This document shows positions 40,582-48,488 of a stretch of 55,476 nt of DNA, piece by piece. This DNA is from Ilumatobacteraceae bacterium (GTDB lineage: Bacteria > Actinomycetota > Acidimicrobiia > Acidimicrobiales > Iamiaceae). Position 1 is the stretch's first letter. Each line of letters opens with the position of its first letter. The DNA is taken from positions 1 through 55,476 of the forward strand of contig JAOBWH010000008.1 of the NCBI GenBank assembly GCA_025463265.1, in the 5' to 3' direction. The notes under the pieces are model-generated. The model did not search any database, was not told the origin of the DNA, and saw only the letters and a list, made by a program, of their open reading frames with translations. Position numbers and translations under genes: made by a program.

Positions 40582-42671
40582 CGACCGCTGGACGGTGGTC
40601 CGGGCGGCGCGCCGGGCGGGCGGTGACCGTCGGGCTCATCGTCGCGGATGCCCTCGCGCTCGCCATCATCGCCTGGCACGCGTCGTCGAGCCGCTGGCGC
40701 TTGATCGGTGATCCCGCCGTGACGACGCTGCGCGGCCGAGATGTGCTGTCCGGCGACACGCCGCTCCTCGGCATGCCGTCGGGGTTCAGCGGCTGGTCCA
40801 GCGCCGCGGACCCGTTCCACCCCGGCCCGGTCGCGCTCTGGGTGCTGGCGCCGACCAAGGTGTTCGGGGCCGGAGAAGGCGTCGTCCTCGTGATCAGCTG
40901 GCTCATGCTGGTCGCCTCGACCTTGGTGATCGCGGCGGCCGCCCGCCGGGTGTCGGGCTGGTGGGCCGCTGCAGGTGCCGTCGGCACGGCCGTGGCTCTC
41001 CAGCTCACGGTCGTCTACTCGCCGATCTGGTCCACGATCCCGCCCGTGCTGGCCATCGGGCCCGCCCTGGCGCTGTGCTTCGTGGCGTGGGCGGTGACCG
41101 ACGGGAAGACCGCGTGGTGGCCTGCGCTGGTCGTGATCGGGGCGATGGTCGCCGGCGCGGACCTCGCGTATGCGACGGTCGTGGTCCCTCTGGTGGTGCT
41201 CGCCGCTGCTCGGACCATCCGCGACGAGCGATCGGCCCGGTCCCGTTCCGCGCCGTCCACGATCTCGCGCCAGACCGCGATCCTCACGGTCATCGCCGTC
41301 GTCGTCACCTGCGCGCTCCCGGTCGTCGAGGCGGTGACGAACGGGGGCGGCAACGTCAGCGAACTGCTCACCGCCGCCGGCGCTCGCGTTCCCGCCGCCG
41401 GGTTCGACCGGGCTGCCAAGGGGCTCGGGGAGATCGCCTACCCCGCCGACCTCCCGTTCTTCTACTTCCTGCGCTTCGTCCTCCGATCGATCACCGACGC
41501 TCCCATCGTGGTGCCCCTGTTGTTGGCCCTCGCCGCCTTCGCTGCGTACTGGCGCGGTCTGCGCGGACGACGCCTTGCCGGTCTGGTGATCGGGTGCATC
41601 GTCGTCGGGAGCCTGCTGAGCGCGACCGTCGCCCTCGCGCTGATCGGTCTGGTGGTGGTGCTCGGGATGATCCGCGTCGCAGTCATCGGCTTCCGCGCGC
41701 CTCGGCCCGGCACGCTGCCCCTCCTCGCCGTCGCCGGCACGGCCGTCCTGGGCGCCCTGCTCGGCCAGTGGCAGACGCCGGCCGCCGCACCCGACCAGCC
41801 GCAGTACCTCTTCCCGGTCCAGGTGGCTGGAGCGATCACCTGGTTCACGATGGGCTGGCTCCTGTGCCGGGGAGCGGCGGCGCTTCTGGCCCGGCGGGCC
41901 GCGCCCGAGCCGCACCGGCTCGCCCCCCTGCCCCGGTACGTGCCGGTGGCCTTGGTTGCGATCTCGATCGTGGCGCTCGCGGCCACGGGCAGCGCCACCG
42001 AAGACACCTACCTCCAGCCCACGGCCCAGGGCCTCGGCTCGATCACCGAGCAGCTGGCCGACGGGCTCGAGCCCGGGGCCTACCGCTGGGCGCACCTCGG
42101 CGGCCCCGAGGCCGTCGCCACGAGCCACGGTGTGGTGTTGCGCATGATCCCCCATGGGATCGTGCCCCACGTCGTGCCGGCCGACGCGAAGTACTACGGC
42201 AGCGGCCGCCGGCTCGACGGTTCCGAGCTGGGGACCCTCTACCTCACCCTCACCTCGGGTCCTCCCCCGGTTGCCGGGGCGCAGCGGGTGGCCTGGTGGG
42301 AGCCCGACCCCGATGCTGCCGACGCCGTCCCCGACCAGGCTGCTGCCGCCGATCTCGCCGAGCGCATCCGGGACCGCGGCCTCCAGGTGCTCCCGGCGGT
42401 CAACAGCGTCCAGCTCGGCTCCCTCGCCGCGGCCTACGAAGGCAGCGCGCCGGCGGGTCAGGTCCTCGATGACCAGTACCTCTACGACGAGGGCGAGCGC
42501 CTGCGCGACGACCCCGACGCGCTCGCCGCCCTCCCCGACGATGCCGTGATCGAGCTGGCCGGGCAGGGCATCGTGGATGCGACCTGGCTCACCGACCAGG
42601 ACCGCGACCTGATCGGGGCCCTCCGCGACGCGCGTCCGATCACCGTCTGGCTCGTCCCGATCGCCGGCTGA
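40578..42671 (+). CDS. GT-C-like polytopic membrane protein, third paralogue
   Basis: The 697-residue protein has about eleven hydrophobic segments and a soluble C-terminal part of about 200 residues. After the first transmembrane segment it has SGDTPLLGMPSGFSGWSS and then DPFHPGPVALWVLAP, matching the loop of the proteins at 2741 and 23147. The GTG at 40578 overlaps the methyltransferase stop. Adjacency to a polyprenyl-phosphate-sugar synthase supports a GT-C transferase using that donor, but this is inference because catalytic acids cannot be assigned. Only 6 bases separate its stop from that of the convergent asparagine synthase gene. Confidence 0.7.
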   Translation: MTTAGRWSGRRAGRAVTVGLIVADALALAIIAWHASSSRWRLIGDPAVTTLRGRDVLSGDTPLLGMPSGFSGWSSAADPFHPGPVALWVLAPTKVFGAGEGVVLVISWLMLVASTLVIAAAARRVSGWWAAAGAVGTAVALQLTVVYSPIWSTIPPVLAIGPALALCFVAWAVTDGKTAWWPALVVIGAMVAGADLAYATVVVPLVVLAAARTIRDERSARSRSAPSTISRQTAILTVIAVVVTCALPVVEAVTNGGGNVSELLTAAGARVPAAGFDRAAKGLGEIAYPADLPFFYFLRFVLRSITDAPIVVPLLLALAAFAAYWRGLRGRRLAGLVIGCIVVGSLLSATVALALIGLVVVLGMIRVAVIGFRAPRPGTLPLLAVAGTAVLGALLGQWQTPAAAPDQPQYLFPVQVAGAITWFTMGWLLCRGAAALLARRAAPEPHRLAPLPRYVPVALVAISIVALAATGSATEDTYLQPTAQGLGSITEQLADGLEPGAYRWAHLGGPEAVATSHGVVLRMIPHGIVPHVVPADAKYYGSGRRLDGSELGTLYLTLTSGPPPVAGAQRVAWWEPDPDAADAVPDQAAAADLAERIRDRGLQVLPAVNSVQLGSLAAAYEGSAPAGQVLDDQYLYDEGERLRDDPDALAALPDDAVIELAGQGIVDATWLTDQDRDLIGALRDARPITVWLVPIAG

Positions 42672-42677
42672 CCAGGG

Positions 42678-44468
42678 TCAGGCCGGCGCAGCCCCCGGGC
42701 GGTGGTGGCGCCACCACAGGGCGACGGCGAGCAGGGTCCACGTCCGCTGATCGGTGCCCTCGGCGTAGCTCCGGAGGACCGCAGGGTCGAGCAGCTCGGC
42801 CACGGGCGCGTCGGGCGAGGCGAGCTCCTGGCGCACCAGCTCGGCTACCTGCGGATCGGCCAACCACCGCCCCATCGGCGAGCCGAAGCCCTGCTTGGGA
42901 CGGTGCACCACCTCGGGTGGGAGCAGCTCGCCGAACGCCTCGCGGAGCAGCAGCTTCTCGGTGGTGGCGTCGGCCTTCCACCGAGCCGGCAGGCGGAGGC
43001 AGCCCTCGGCGACGGCAGGATCGAGGAACGGCGCCCGCACCTCGAGGCTCGCCGCCATCGACGCCCGGTCGGTCTTCACCAGGATGTCGCCGGGCAGGTA
43101 GTGATCGAGGTCGAACCGGCTGATGTCGTCGGCCGTACCCCGCTGGTACGCCGCCAGATCGATGTCGTCGCCGGTCACGGCGGGCACGCCGAGCGCCGAC
43201 AGCTCCTCGGGCCCGAAGTAGGAGCGGAAGTCTGCGAAGCGCCGGGCGACCGCCGGGCCGGCCGGCAGGTGCGGCTCGGTGGGGCCCCGACGCCACCAGC
43301 GGCGCGTCGCGACGGATTCGCCCGTCCGGATCGGATCCGCCGGGTCGAGCATGCCCCGCGCCCAGCACAGGTAGCCGCCGAGCAGCTCGTCGGCACCGTC
43401 GCCCGTGAGCGCCACCGTGACGTGCTGGCGCACGAAGCGGCTGAGCAGCATCGTGGGCAGGGTCGAGGAGTCGCCCAGGGGCTCGCCCCAGGTGCGCCCC
43501 ACGTCGTGCAGCGCCTCCACCAGGTCGACGCCGTCGGGGCGGAACACGTGCAGGTCGATCCCGTGGCGGTCGGCGACGGCCCGGGCGAACGGCAGCTCGG
43601 AGTCCACCGGCATGTCGAAGGCGAACCCGTTGATGCGAGGGTGGTGGCGAGCTGCCAGGGCCGACACCGTGGACGAGTCGATCCCACCCGACAGGAACGT
43701 CCCGACCGCGACATCGGCCACGAGCTGCTCCTGGACCGCTTGGTCGAGGGCCTCGCGGAACCAGGCGACCGGGTCGCTCCGGGTCCCGCCGTCGGGTACG
43801 ACCTCCGGCGGCGTCCACCACCGCTCCACGTGCGGCTCCCCGCCGACCTCGATGCGCAGCAGCGAGGCGTGCCGAAGCGAGTGCATCCCGCGCCAGATGC
43901 ACGACCCGGACGGCACGTAGCCCTGGCGCAGCACGTGCGCCAGCACCCGCGTCTCCACCTCGAGCTCGACCAGTCCCGACGCCGCCAGCGCCTGCGGCTC
44001 CGAGGCGAACACGAGCAGGTCGCCCGCCCGGGCCCAGTAGAGCGGCCGTTCGCCGAAACGGTCCCGGGCAAGGGTCAGCCGCTGCGGTCCCTCCTCCCAG
44101 AGGGCGAGCGCGAAGGTGCCGGGGACGTGGGCGACGAAGTCGGCGCCGTGGCGGCGGTGCAGCGCCGGGATGACCTCGATGTCGGATCCGGACCGGTAGG
44201 GGTGGTCGGGGATCGCCGCCCGGACCGCCCGGTGGCCGTAGATCTCGCCGTTGGCCACCACCACCACGCCCGCCGGAGGGTCGGTGACGGGCTGGTGCCC
44301 GTGCTCGGGGTCCACGATGGCGAGCCGGCGGATGCCGAGGACCGCGCCGGGTCCGTCCCACACGCCCTCCTCGTCCGGCCCGCGGTGGACCAGCGCGGCG
44401 AGCATCCGGTCGACGCGGTGGCGGTGCTGCTCCGCCCCGGGGCCGACGATGCCGGCGATGCCGCACAT
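42678..44468 (-). CDS. Glutamine-dependent asparagine synthase family amidotransferase
   Basis: The 596-residue protein begins MCGIAGIVGP, so the N-terminal nucleophile Cys2 of class II glutamine amidotransferases is present. RRLAIVDPEHGHQP and NGEIYGH follow. The synthase domain has the PP-loop FLSGGIDSSTVSAL and TGDGADELLGGY. Length is normal. Enzymes of this type in surface-glycan loci often amidate carboxylates of sugars or lipids, so asparagine itself need not be the product. The ATG at 44468 overlaps the stop of the UbiA fusion gene by one base. The ORF frame is open upstream, but Cys2 fixes the start. Confidence 0.9.
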   Translation of the reverse strand: MCGIAGIVGPGAEQHRHRVDRMLAALVHRGPDEEGVWDGPGAVLGIRRLAIVDPEHGHQPVTDPPAGVVVVANGEIYGHRAVRAAIPDHPYRSGSDIEVIPALHRRHGADFVAHVPGTFALALWEEGPQRLTLARDRFGERPLYWARAGDLLVFASEPQALAASGLVELEVETRVLAHVLRQGYVPSGSCIWRGMHSLRHASLLRIEVGGEPHVERWWTPPEVVPDGGTRSDPVAWFREALDQAVQEQLVADVAVGTFLSGGIDSSTVSALAARHHPRINGFAFDMPVDSELPFARAVADRHGIDLHVFRPDGVDLVEALHDVGRTWGEPLGDSSTLPTMLLSRFVRQHVTVALTGDGADELLGGYLCWARGMLDPADPIRTGESVATRRWWRRGPTEPHLPAGPAVARRFADFRSYFGPEELSALGVPAVTGDDIDLAAYQRGTADDISRFDLDHYLPGDILVKTDRASMAASLEVRAPFLDPAVAEGCLRLPARWKADATTEKLLLREAFGELLPPEVVHRPKQGFGSPMGRWLADPQVAELVRQELASPDAPVAELLDPAVLRSYAEGTDQRTWTLLAVALWWRHHRPGAAPA

Positions 44469-46780
44469 CAGGGCGCGATCCGCGATGACCGCTGCGGCTC
44501 GGGCTCCCGAGGACTGGGGATCGGGACGTGGGACACGTCCATGCCGAGGCGGCTGCGCAGCGAGCGGGAGACCCGAGCAGGGGTGAGCCGGGCCGGGAGG
44601 CGCCGCGCCTTGATGGCCAACAGCTCCGCTCGCGACTGGATCGCCCACCGGAGGTCGCTCGAGCGCATCGACACGCCGCTCACGACCCGGTCCCGGTTCT
44701 TCACGGCGAGGTCGCGGCTGGCGTAGCCGACGTCCTTCGCCGACTCCACCGCGAGGTGCGTCGCCTTCGACTTCAGCTGGTTCCGCTCGTAGCGGAAGAT
44801 CCGCAGCCGGCTGCGCCGCACGACCACGGCCTCGACGTCGGCGCCCAGCTCCCACCCCGGGTCCTCGAGCGGGCTCGTGTAGAGGTGCAGGAGCTTGGCA
44901 TCGAACCACGGCCCCGATGGGTGATGGGCCCATCCCCGCTCGAGGTCGAGGCAGAGGTCGCCGTTGCCGAGGTCGGCGATGAAGTTGAACTCGGGCGAGA
45001 GCCGGGGGTTGTCCTGGAGGCCCAGGCTCCACACCGTGGAGATCAGCGCACCCTGATCCCGGGTCTTCCACTCCGGCCAGCCGAACGACGCCACCGCCCG
45101 CTCGTGCCACATCTCGAGGAACTCGGCGCTGTCGGGCCCCGGGCCGAACAGGAACACCCCGCCGTTCCAGTGCAGCCAGTCGCCGGGGACATCGAGGCCG
45201 AAGCGCGCCTCGAGCTGCTCACGCAGGTGCGAGCACGAGTGCTCGTCGTCGTAGCCCAGGCAGGGGCAGGTCATCGCCCAGGGGCTGAACCGGTCGATCG
45301 AGTTCTCGCGGATGGTCACGTCGGAGGCGAAGGCCACCGGGCCCCGCCGCTCGGCGAACACCGCCTCCATCCCGGGGAGCGCCGCGATGATGTCGCTGTC
45401 GAGGTAGCACCACTCGCCGGCCGGCACGTGGCGGTGCACCGAGGTCTTGAGCCAGATGCTGGCCTGGTGGTGGTCGAGCTCGGCCGGCGTGGCCACCTCC
45501 ACCACCCGATCGAGGCCGTCGATGTCGATGACCTGCTCGTTGCGCGCCGGGTCCGTGACCACCCACAGCTCGGCGTCGGTCAACGGCCGGAGGTGGTGCA
45601 CGGCGGTGCGGAGGGTCAGCAGGTGCGAGATCGGGCCGCAGACCACGAAGACGAAGCGCCCGCCGACCGGGTTGGCGTCGGGATCCGGGCCGAGCGCCGC
45701 CCGAGCGAGCCGGGCGTCCTCGACCTTCTGGATCTCCGCCTTGATGCCGCGGGAGAACGCCGCCCGCTCGAGGGCATCGGGGAGGACCCAGAGATCGTGC
45801 ACCAGGAACTGCCGGACCACGTTGGCGAAGAGCACGAAGAACACGCCGGTGGCGAGCCACCACCACCACGAGCCGGCGGCGAGGGCGACCATCGACGCCA
45901 GGGGCAGCCACTGCTCGACGAACTCGTTGGCGTAGGTGAAGCCGATCAGGTCGACCCGGGCGACGCGGCCGCGCAGGTCGTCTGCGCTGGCCGGCGGCAC
46001 CCACATCACCAGCACCTGGAAGGTGCGGTAGACGGCGAACACCAGGACCGCCCACGGCAGCCACCACACGCCCGCGACCATCACGAGGGCGGCACCCAGG
46101 GCGATCTCGAACGGCAGCAGCACCGAGGCCACCAGGGCCTCGATGCGCGACGGGCCCATGCGGCTCGCCACGGTCTCGACCCCGGCGGCCCGATCGGCCT
46201 CGAGGTCGCCCACCTGGTGCCACAGGATCCCCCGAAGCCCGAGGAGCAAGCCCCAGCAGCCGAGCAGACCGACGAGCAGGCCGGCGCGTTCCAGCCCCGG
46301 CGGGGCGAACACCAGCGCGACCATCACGAACGGCACGGCATAGGCGTACGACGCGTCCGCCAGCGCGCCGAGCCAGCCCCGGCCCTTCAACCGCACCGGC
46401 GGGACCGAGTACACCACGAGCAGCCCGACCTCGACGGCGAGCGCGACCAGGGCCGCACCGCGCCGCGGGAGCAGGAGCCACGGCAGCAGGCCCCCGACCA
46501 GCGTGCCGCCCACGAGCAGTGCCCGGCGGGCGGGGGCGAGCGGCGCCACGGCGTTGGCCTTGCCGCCTGCGGCGTCGACCTCGATGTCGGTCCAGTCGTT
46601 GAGCAGGTGGCCGAACGCGGCGATCCCGGCGATCGACAGCAGCAGGAGGCCCACGTCGACGAGGTCGGCCCCGGTGGGCCCATCGCCCAGGCCGATGCAG
46701 ATCGCGGCGATCGCGATGAGCGGTGGCACCTTGTGGTCCCACCATTGGTCGGATCGGACGAGTGCCCGTCGATCCATCAT
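44468..46780 (-). CDS. UbiA prenyltransferase fused to a GT8-like glycosyltransferase domain
   Basis: In the 770-residue protein, the first 330 residues are a UbiA-type membrane domain with N61, D62, D65, D69 (HLLNDWTDIEVD) and D192, D196 (HQVGDLEAD), the two metal-binding Asp-rich motifs. The second half is soluble, with a GT-A-like arrangement: VFVVCGPISHLLTLR, then YLDSD at 459-463 as a DxD motif, and WLHWNGGVFLFG. The C-terminal 130 residues are basic. UbiA enzymes such as the decaprenyl-phosphate phosphoribosyltransferase make lipid-linked sugars. Fusion to a glycosyltransferase suggests that one protein makes and extends the lipid-linked unit. It is cotranscribed with the amidotransferase. 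Confidence 0.75.
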   Translation of the reverse strand: MMDRRALVRSDQWWDHKVPPLIAIAAICIGLGDGPTGADLVDVGLLLLSIAGIAAFGHLLNDWTDIEVDAAGGKANAVAPLAPARRALLVGGTLVGGLLPWLLLPRRGAALVALAVEVGLLVVYSVPPVRLKGRGWLGALADASYAYAVPFVMVALVFAPPGLERAGLLVGLLGCWGLLLGLRGILWHQVGDLEADRAAGVETVASRMGPSRIEALVASVLLPFEIALGAALVMVAGVWWLPWAVLVFAVYRTFQVLVMWVPPASADDLRGRVARVDLIGFTYANEFVEQWLPLASMVALAAGSWWWWLATGVFFVLFANVVRQFLVHDLWVLPDALERAAFSRGIKAEIQKVEDARLARAALGPDPDANPVGGRFVFVVCGPISHLLTLRTAVHHLRPLTDAELWVVTDPARNEQVIDIDGLDRVVEVATPAELDHHQASIWLKTSVHRHVPAGEWCYLDSDIIAALPGMEAVFAERRGPVAFASDVTIRENSIDRFSPWAMTCPCLGYDDEHSCSHLREQLEARFGLDVPGDWLHWNGGVFLFGPGPDSAEFLEMWHERAVASFGWPEWKTRDQGALISTVWSLGLQDNPRLSPEFNFIADLGNGDLCLDLERGWAHHPSGPWFDAKLLHLYTSPLEDPGWELGADVEAVVVRRSRLRIFRYERNQLKSKATHLAVESAKDVGYASRDLAVKNRDRVVSGVSMRSSDLRWAIQSRAELLAIKARRLPARLTPARVSRSLRSRLGMDVSHVPIPSPREPEPQRSSRIAP

Positions 46781-46876
46781 GAGAAGACCACGTCGTGCGT
46801 ACCTCTGCCGGCCCTACGAGCAACGGATCCCGCTGCACGGTGCGATGGTACCGGAGGCGGCGACGAGGGCCGACGG

Positions 46877-46882
46877 TAGGAT
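46877..46882 (+). promoter_or_regulatory. Candidate -10 box for the radical SAM gene at 46916
   Basis: TAGGAT preceded by GG, about 34 bases before the ATG, in the divergent region opposite the UbiA fusion gene. Confidence 0.35.
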
Positions 46883-46915
46883 GGGGCGCCCGGCCGAGCG
46901 ATCTCATGGTGAGCG

Positions 46916-48262
46916 ATGCCCCAGCCCGTCGACGCAAGCGAGCCCCGCCCCGAGGCGGTCTCCCGCCCGCGTCGGCCGCTGCCCGTGCGCCTGGCCCGGT
47001 ACGCCCTGCGCGAGCTCCAGCCCGCCATCGATGCCACCGAGGCCGGCGCCCGCGCCGTGGCCCGACGGGCAGGCAGCCCGCACCCGCGCCACCCGGGGTG
47101 GGAGGAGGGCCGGGACCTCGAGCGGCACTGGCAGTGGTCCGCCTGCTACGCACCCCTCACCTCGATGTACCTCGACCAGTTCGGCAAGGTCCGGGCCTGC
47201 TGCCAGAACACCGAGCACCTCCTGGGCGACATCACCACCTCGACCCTCCGCGAGATCTGGGACGGCGAGGCCACGAGCGAGCTCCGACGGGCGCTCGCCC
47301 GCAGCGACCTGGGCAAGGGCTGCCAGTACTGCAAGTGGCAGCTCGACGAGGGCAACCGGACCGGCGCCCTGCTGCGCTCGTACGACGACCCGATCCCGAT
47401 CGGGTGGAGCCGGAAGCCGGAGTGGCCCCGGTACCTCGAGTTCTCCATCACCAACACCTGCAACCTGCAGTGCGTCATGTGCAACGGCGACTGGTCGTCG
47501 TCCATCCGCTCCCAGCGCGAGCAGCGTCCGCCCCTGCCCGCCGTCTACGGCGAGGCGTTTTTCGAGCAGCTCGGCGCGTTCATCCCGCACCTGAAGGCGG
47601 CGCGGTTCACCGGGGGCGAGCCGTTCCTCGGGCGCGAGCCGCTGCGGATCATGGACCTGGTGGTCGACCACGGCGCGGAGGACGCGGAGATCAGCGTGGT
47701 CACCAACGGCACCACCTTCAACGCCAAGGTCGAGCGCATCCTCACCACGGTCCAGCCCCAGATCACGGTGTCGCTCGACGGTGGCACGGCGGAGGTCTAC
47801 GAGCGGGTCCGGCTGGGCGCCTCGTTCGACAAGGTGATGGCGAACCTGGACCGGTTCCAGGCGATCGTCGACGGGTGGCGGCCCCTCCAGGCCACGCTCA
47901 ACCTCACCCACTGCCTGATGGTCGACAACTGGAGCACCTTCCCCGAGCTGCTGTTCCTGGCCGAGGAGCGCGACCTCGACGTCGCCGTGAACAACGTGCG
48001 CTTCCCCGAGGCCCACAGCCTCTACCACCTTCCCCAGGCGGAGCTGGCCGAGATCGTCACCGCCCTCGAGGCCCGGACCGCCGAGGTCGAGCGCCTCGTC
48101 ACCGGCAACCGCCTCGCCCTGTGGCACCAGCAGCTCGCGGCGCTCGCCAACCGTGCCCGGTCGGACTCGTGGCCCGCCGCGCTGGGCGTGGAGCACCAGC
48201 AGCTCGTCGACACGAGCGTGGTCGCCACCCCCGTGTCGCTGGGGCCGACGCGCCGCTCCTGA
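46916..48262 (+). CDS. Radical SAM protein with N-terminal SPASM/twitch-like domain (type A, short)
   Basis: In the 448-residue protein, C77, C95, C96, C136 and C139 precede the core C182, C186 and C189 (CNLQCVMCNG). It differs in small ways from the other type A proteins: CYAPL for CYAPH, and FTGGEPFLG for FLGGEPFLG. It ends shortly after the conserved helical region and lacks the PAS-like C-terminal domain of its paralogues. The N-terminal 70 residues are basic and helical-looking. Just after the stop lies a fragment resembling the end of the SGNH protein, so the 3' end may have been rearranged. It is not near the other radical SAM genes. Confidence 0.8.
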   Translation: MPQPVDASEPRPEAVSRPRRPLPVRLARYALRELQPAIDATEAGARAVARRAGSPHPRHPGWEEGRDLERHWQWSACYAPLTSMYLDQFGKVRACCQNTEHLLGDITTSTLREIWDGEATSELRRALARSDLGKGCQYCKWQLDEGNRTGALLRSYDDPIPIGWSRKPEWPRYLEFSITNTCNLQCVMCNGDWSSSIRSQREQRPPLPAVYGEAFFEQLGAFIPHLKAARFTGGEPFLGREPLRIMDLVVDHGAEDAEISVVTNGTTFNAKVERILTTVQPQITVSLDGGTAEVYERVRLGASFDKVMANLDRFQAIVDGWRPLQATLNLTHCLMVDNWSTFPELLFLAEERDLDVAVNNVRFPEAHSLYHLPQAELAEIVTALEARTAEVERLVTGNRLALWHQQLAALANRARSDSWPAALGVEHQQLVDTSVVATPVSLGPTRRS

Positions 48263-48301
48263 ACCTGCGCCGGAGCTCCCGGCGGTGACGACGAGGTCGT
48301 C

Positions 48302-48388
48302 ACCCACAGCGGTCACACGAACGAGCGGGGCGCTCGGATCGTGGCGGCGCGCATCGGGGACGACCTCGAGCCCGAGGTGCGCGCCTGA
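48302..48388 (+). pseudogene. Relic of an SGNH hydrolase C-terminus
   Basis: In frame with the stop codon of the preceding gene, the translation contains HTNERGARIVAARI and DDLEPEVRA, then a stop at 48386. This matches HTNEEGARLMAVEI and KHLEPKVRSW near the end of the SGNH protein encoded at 48489. No matching upstream part remains, so it looks like the leftover of a duplicated or replaced SGNH gene. Confidence 0.5.
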
Positions 48389-48458
48389 TCCGGGGAGCAC
48401 CGCTGACCGGTCCACCCGAGCGGGAGCCCGCCGCGGCCGCCGCCGTACGGCGCCGTCC

Positions 48459-48464
48459 TAGGAT
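48459..48464 (+). promoter_or_regulatory. Candidate -10 box for the SGNH-carbamoyltransferase operon
   Basis: TAGGAT lies 24 bases before the GTG at 48489. A GGGGGGAG ribosome-binding site follows at the right distance from the start. Confidence 0.38.
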
Positions 48465-48488
48465 GCGCCCCCGTACGGGGGGAGCCGA

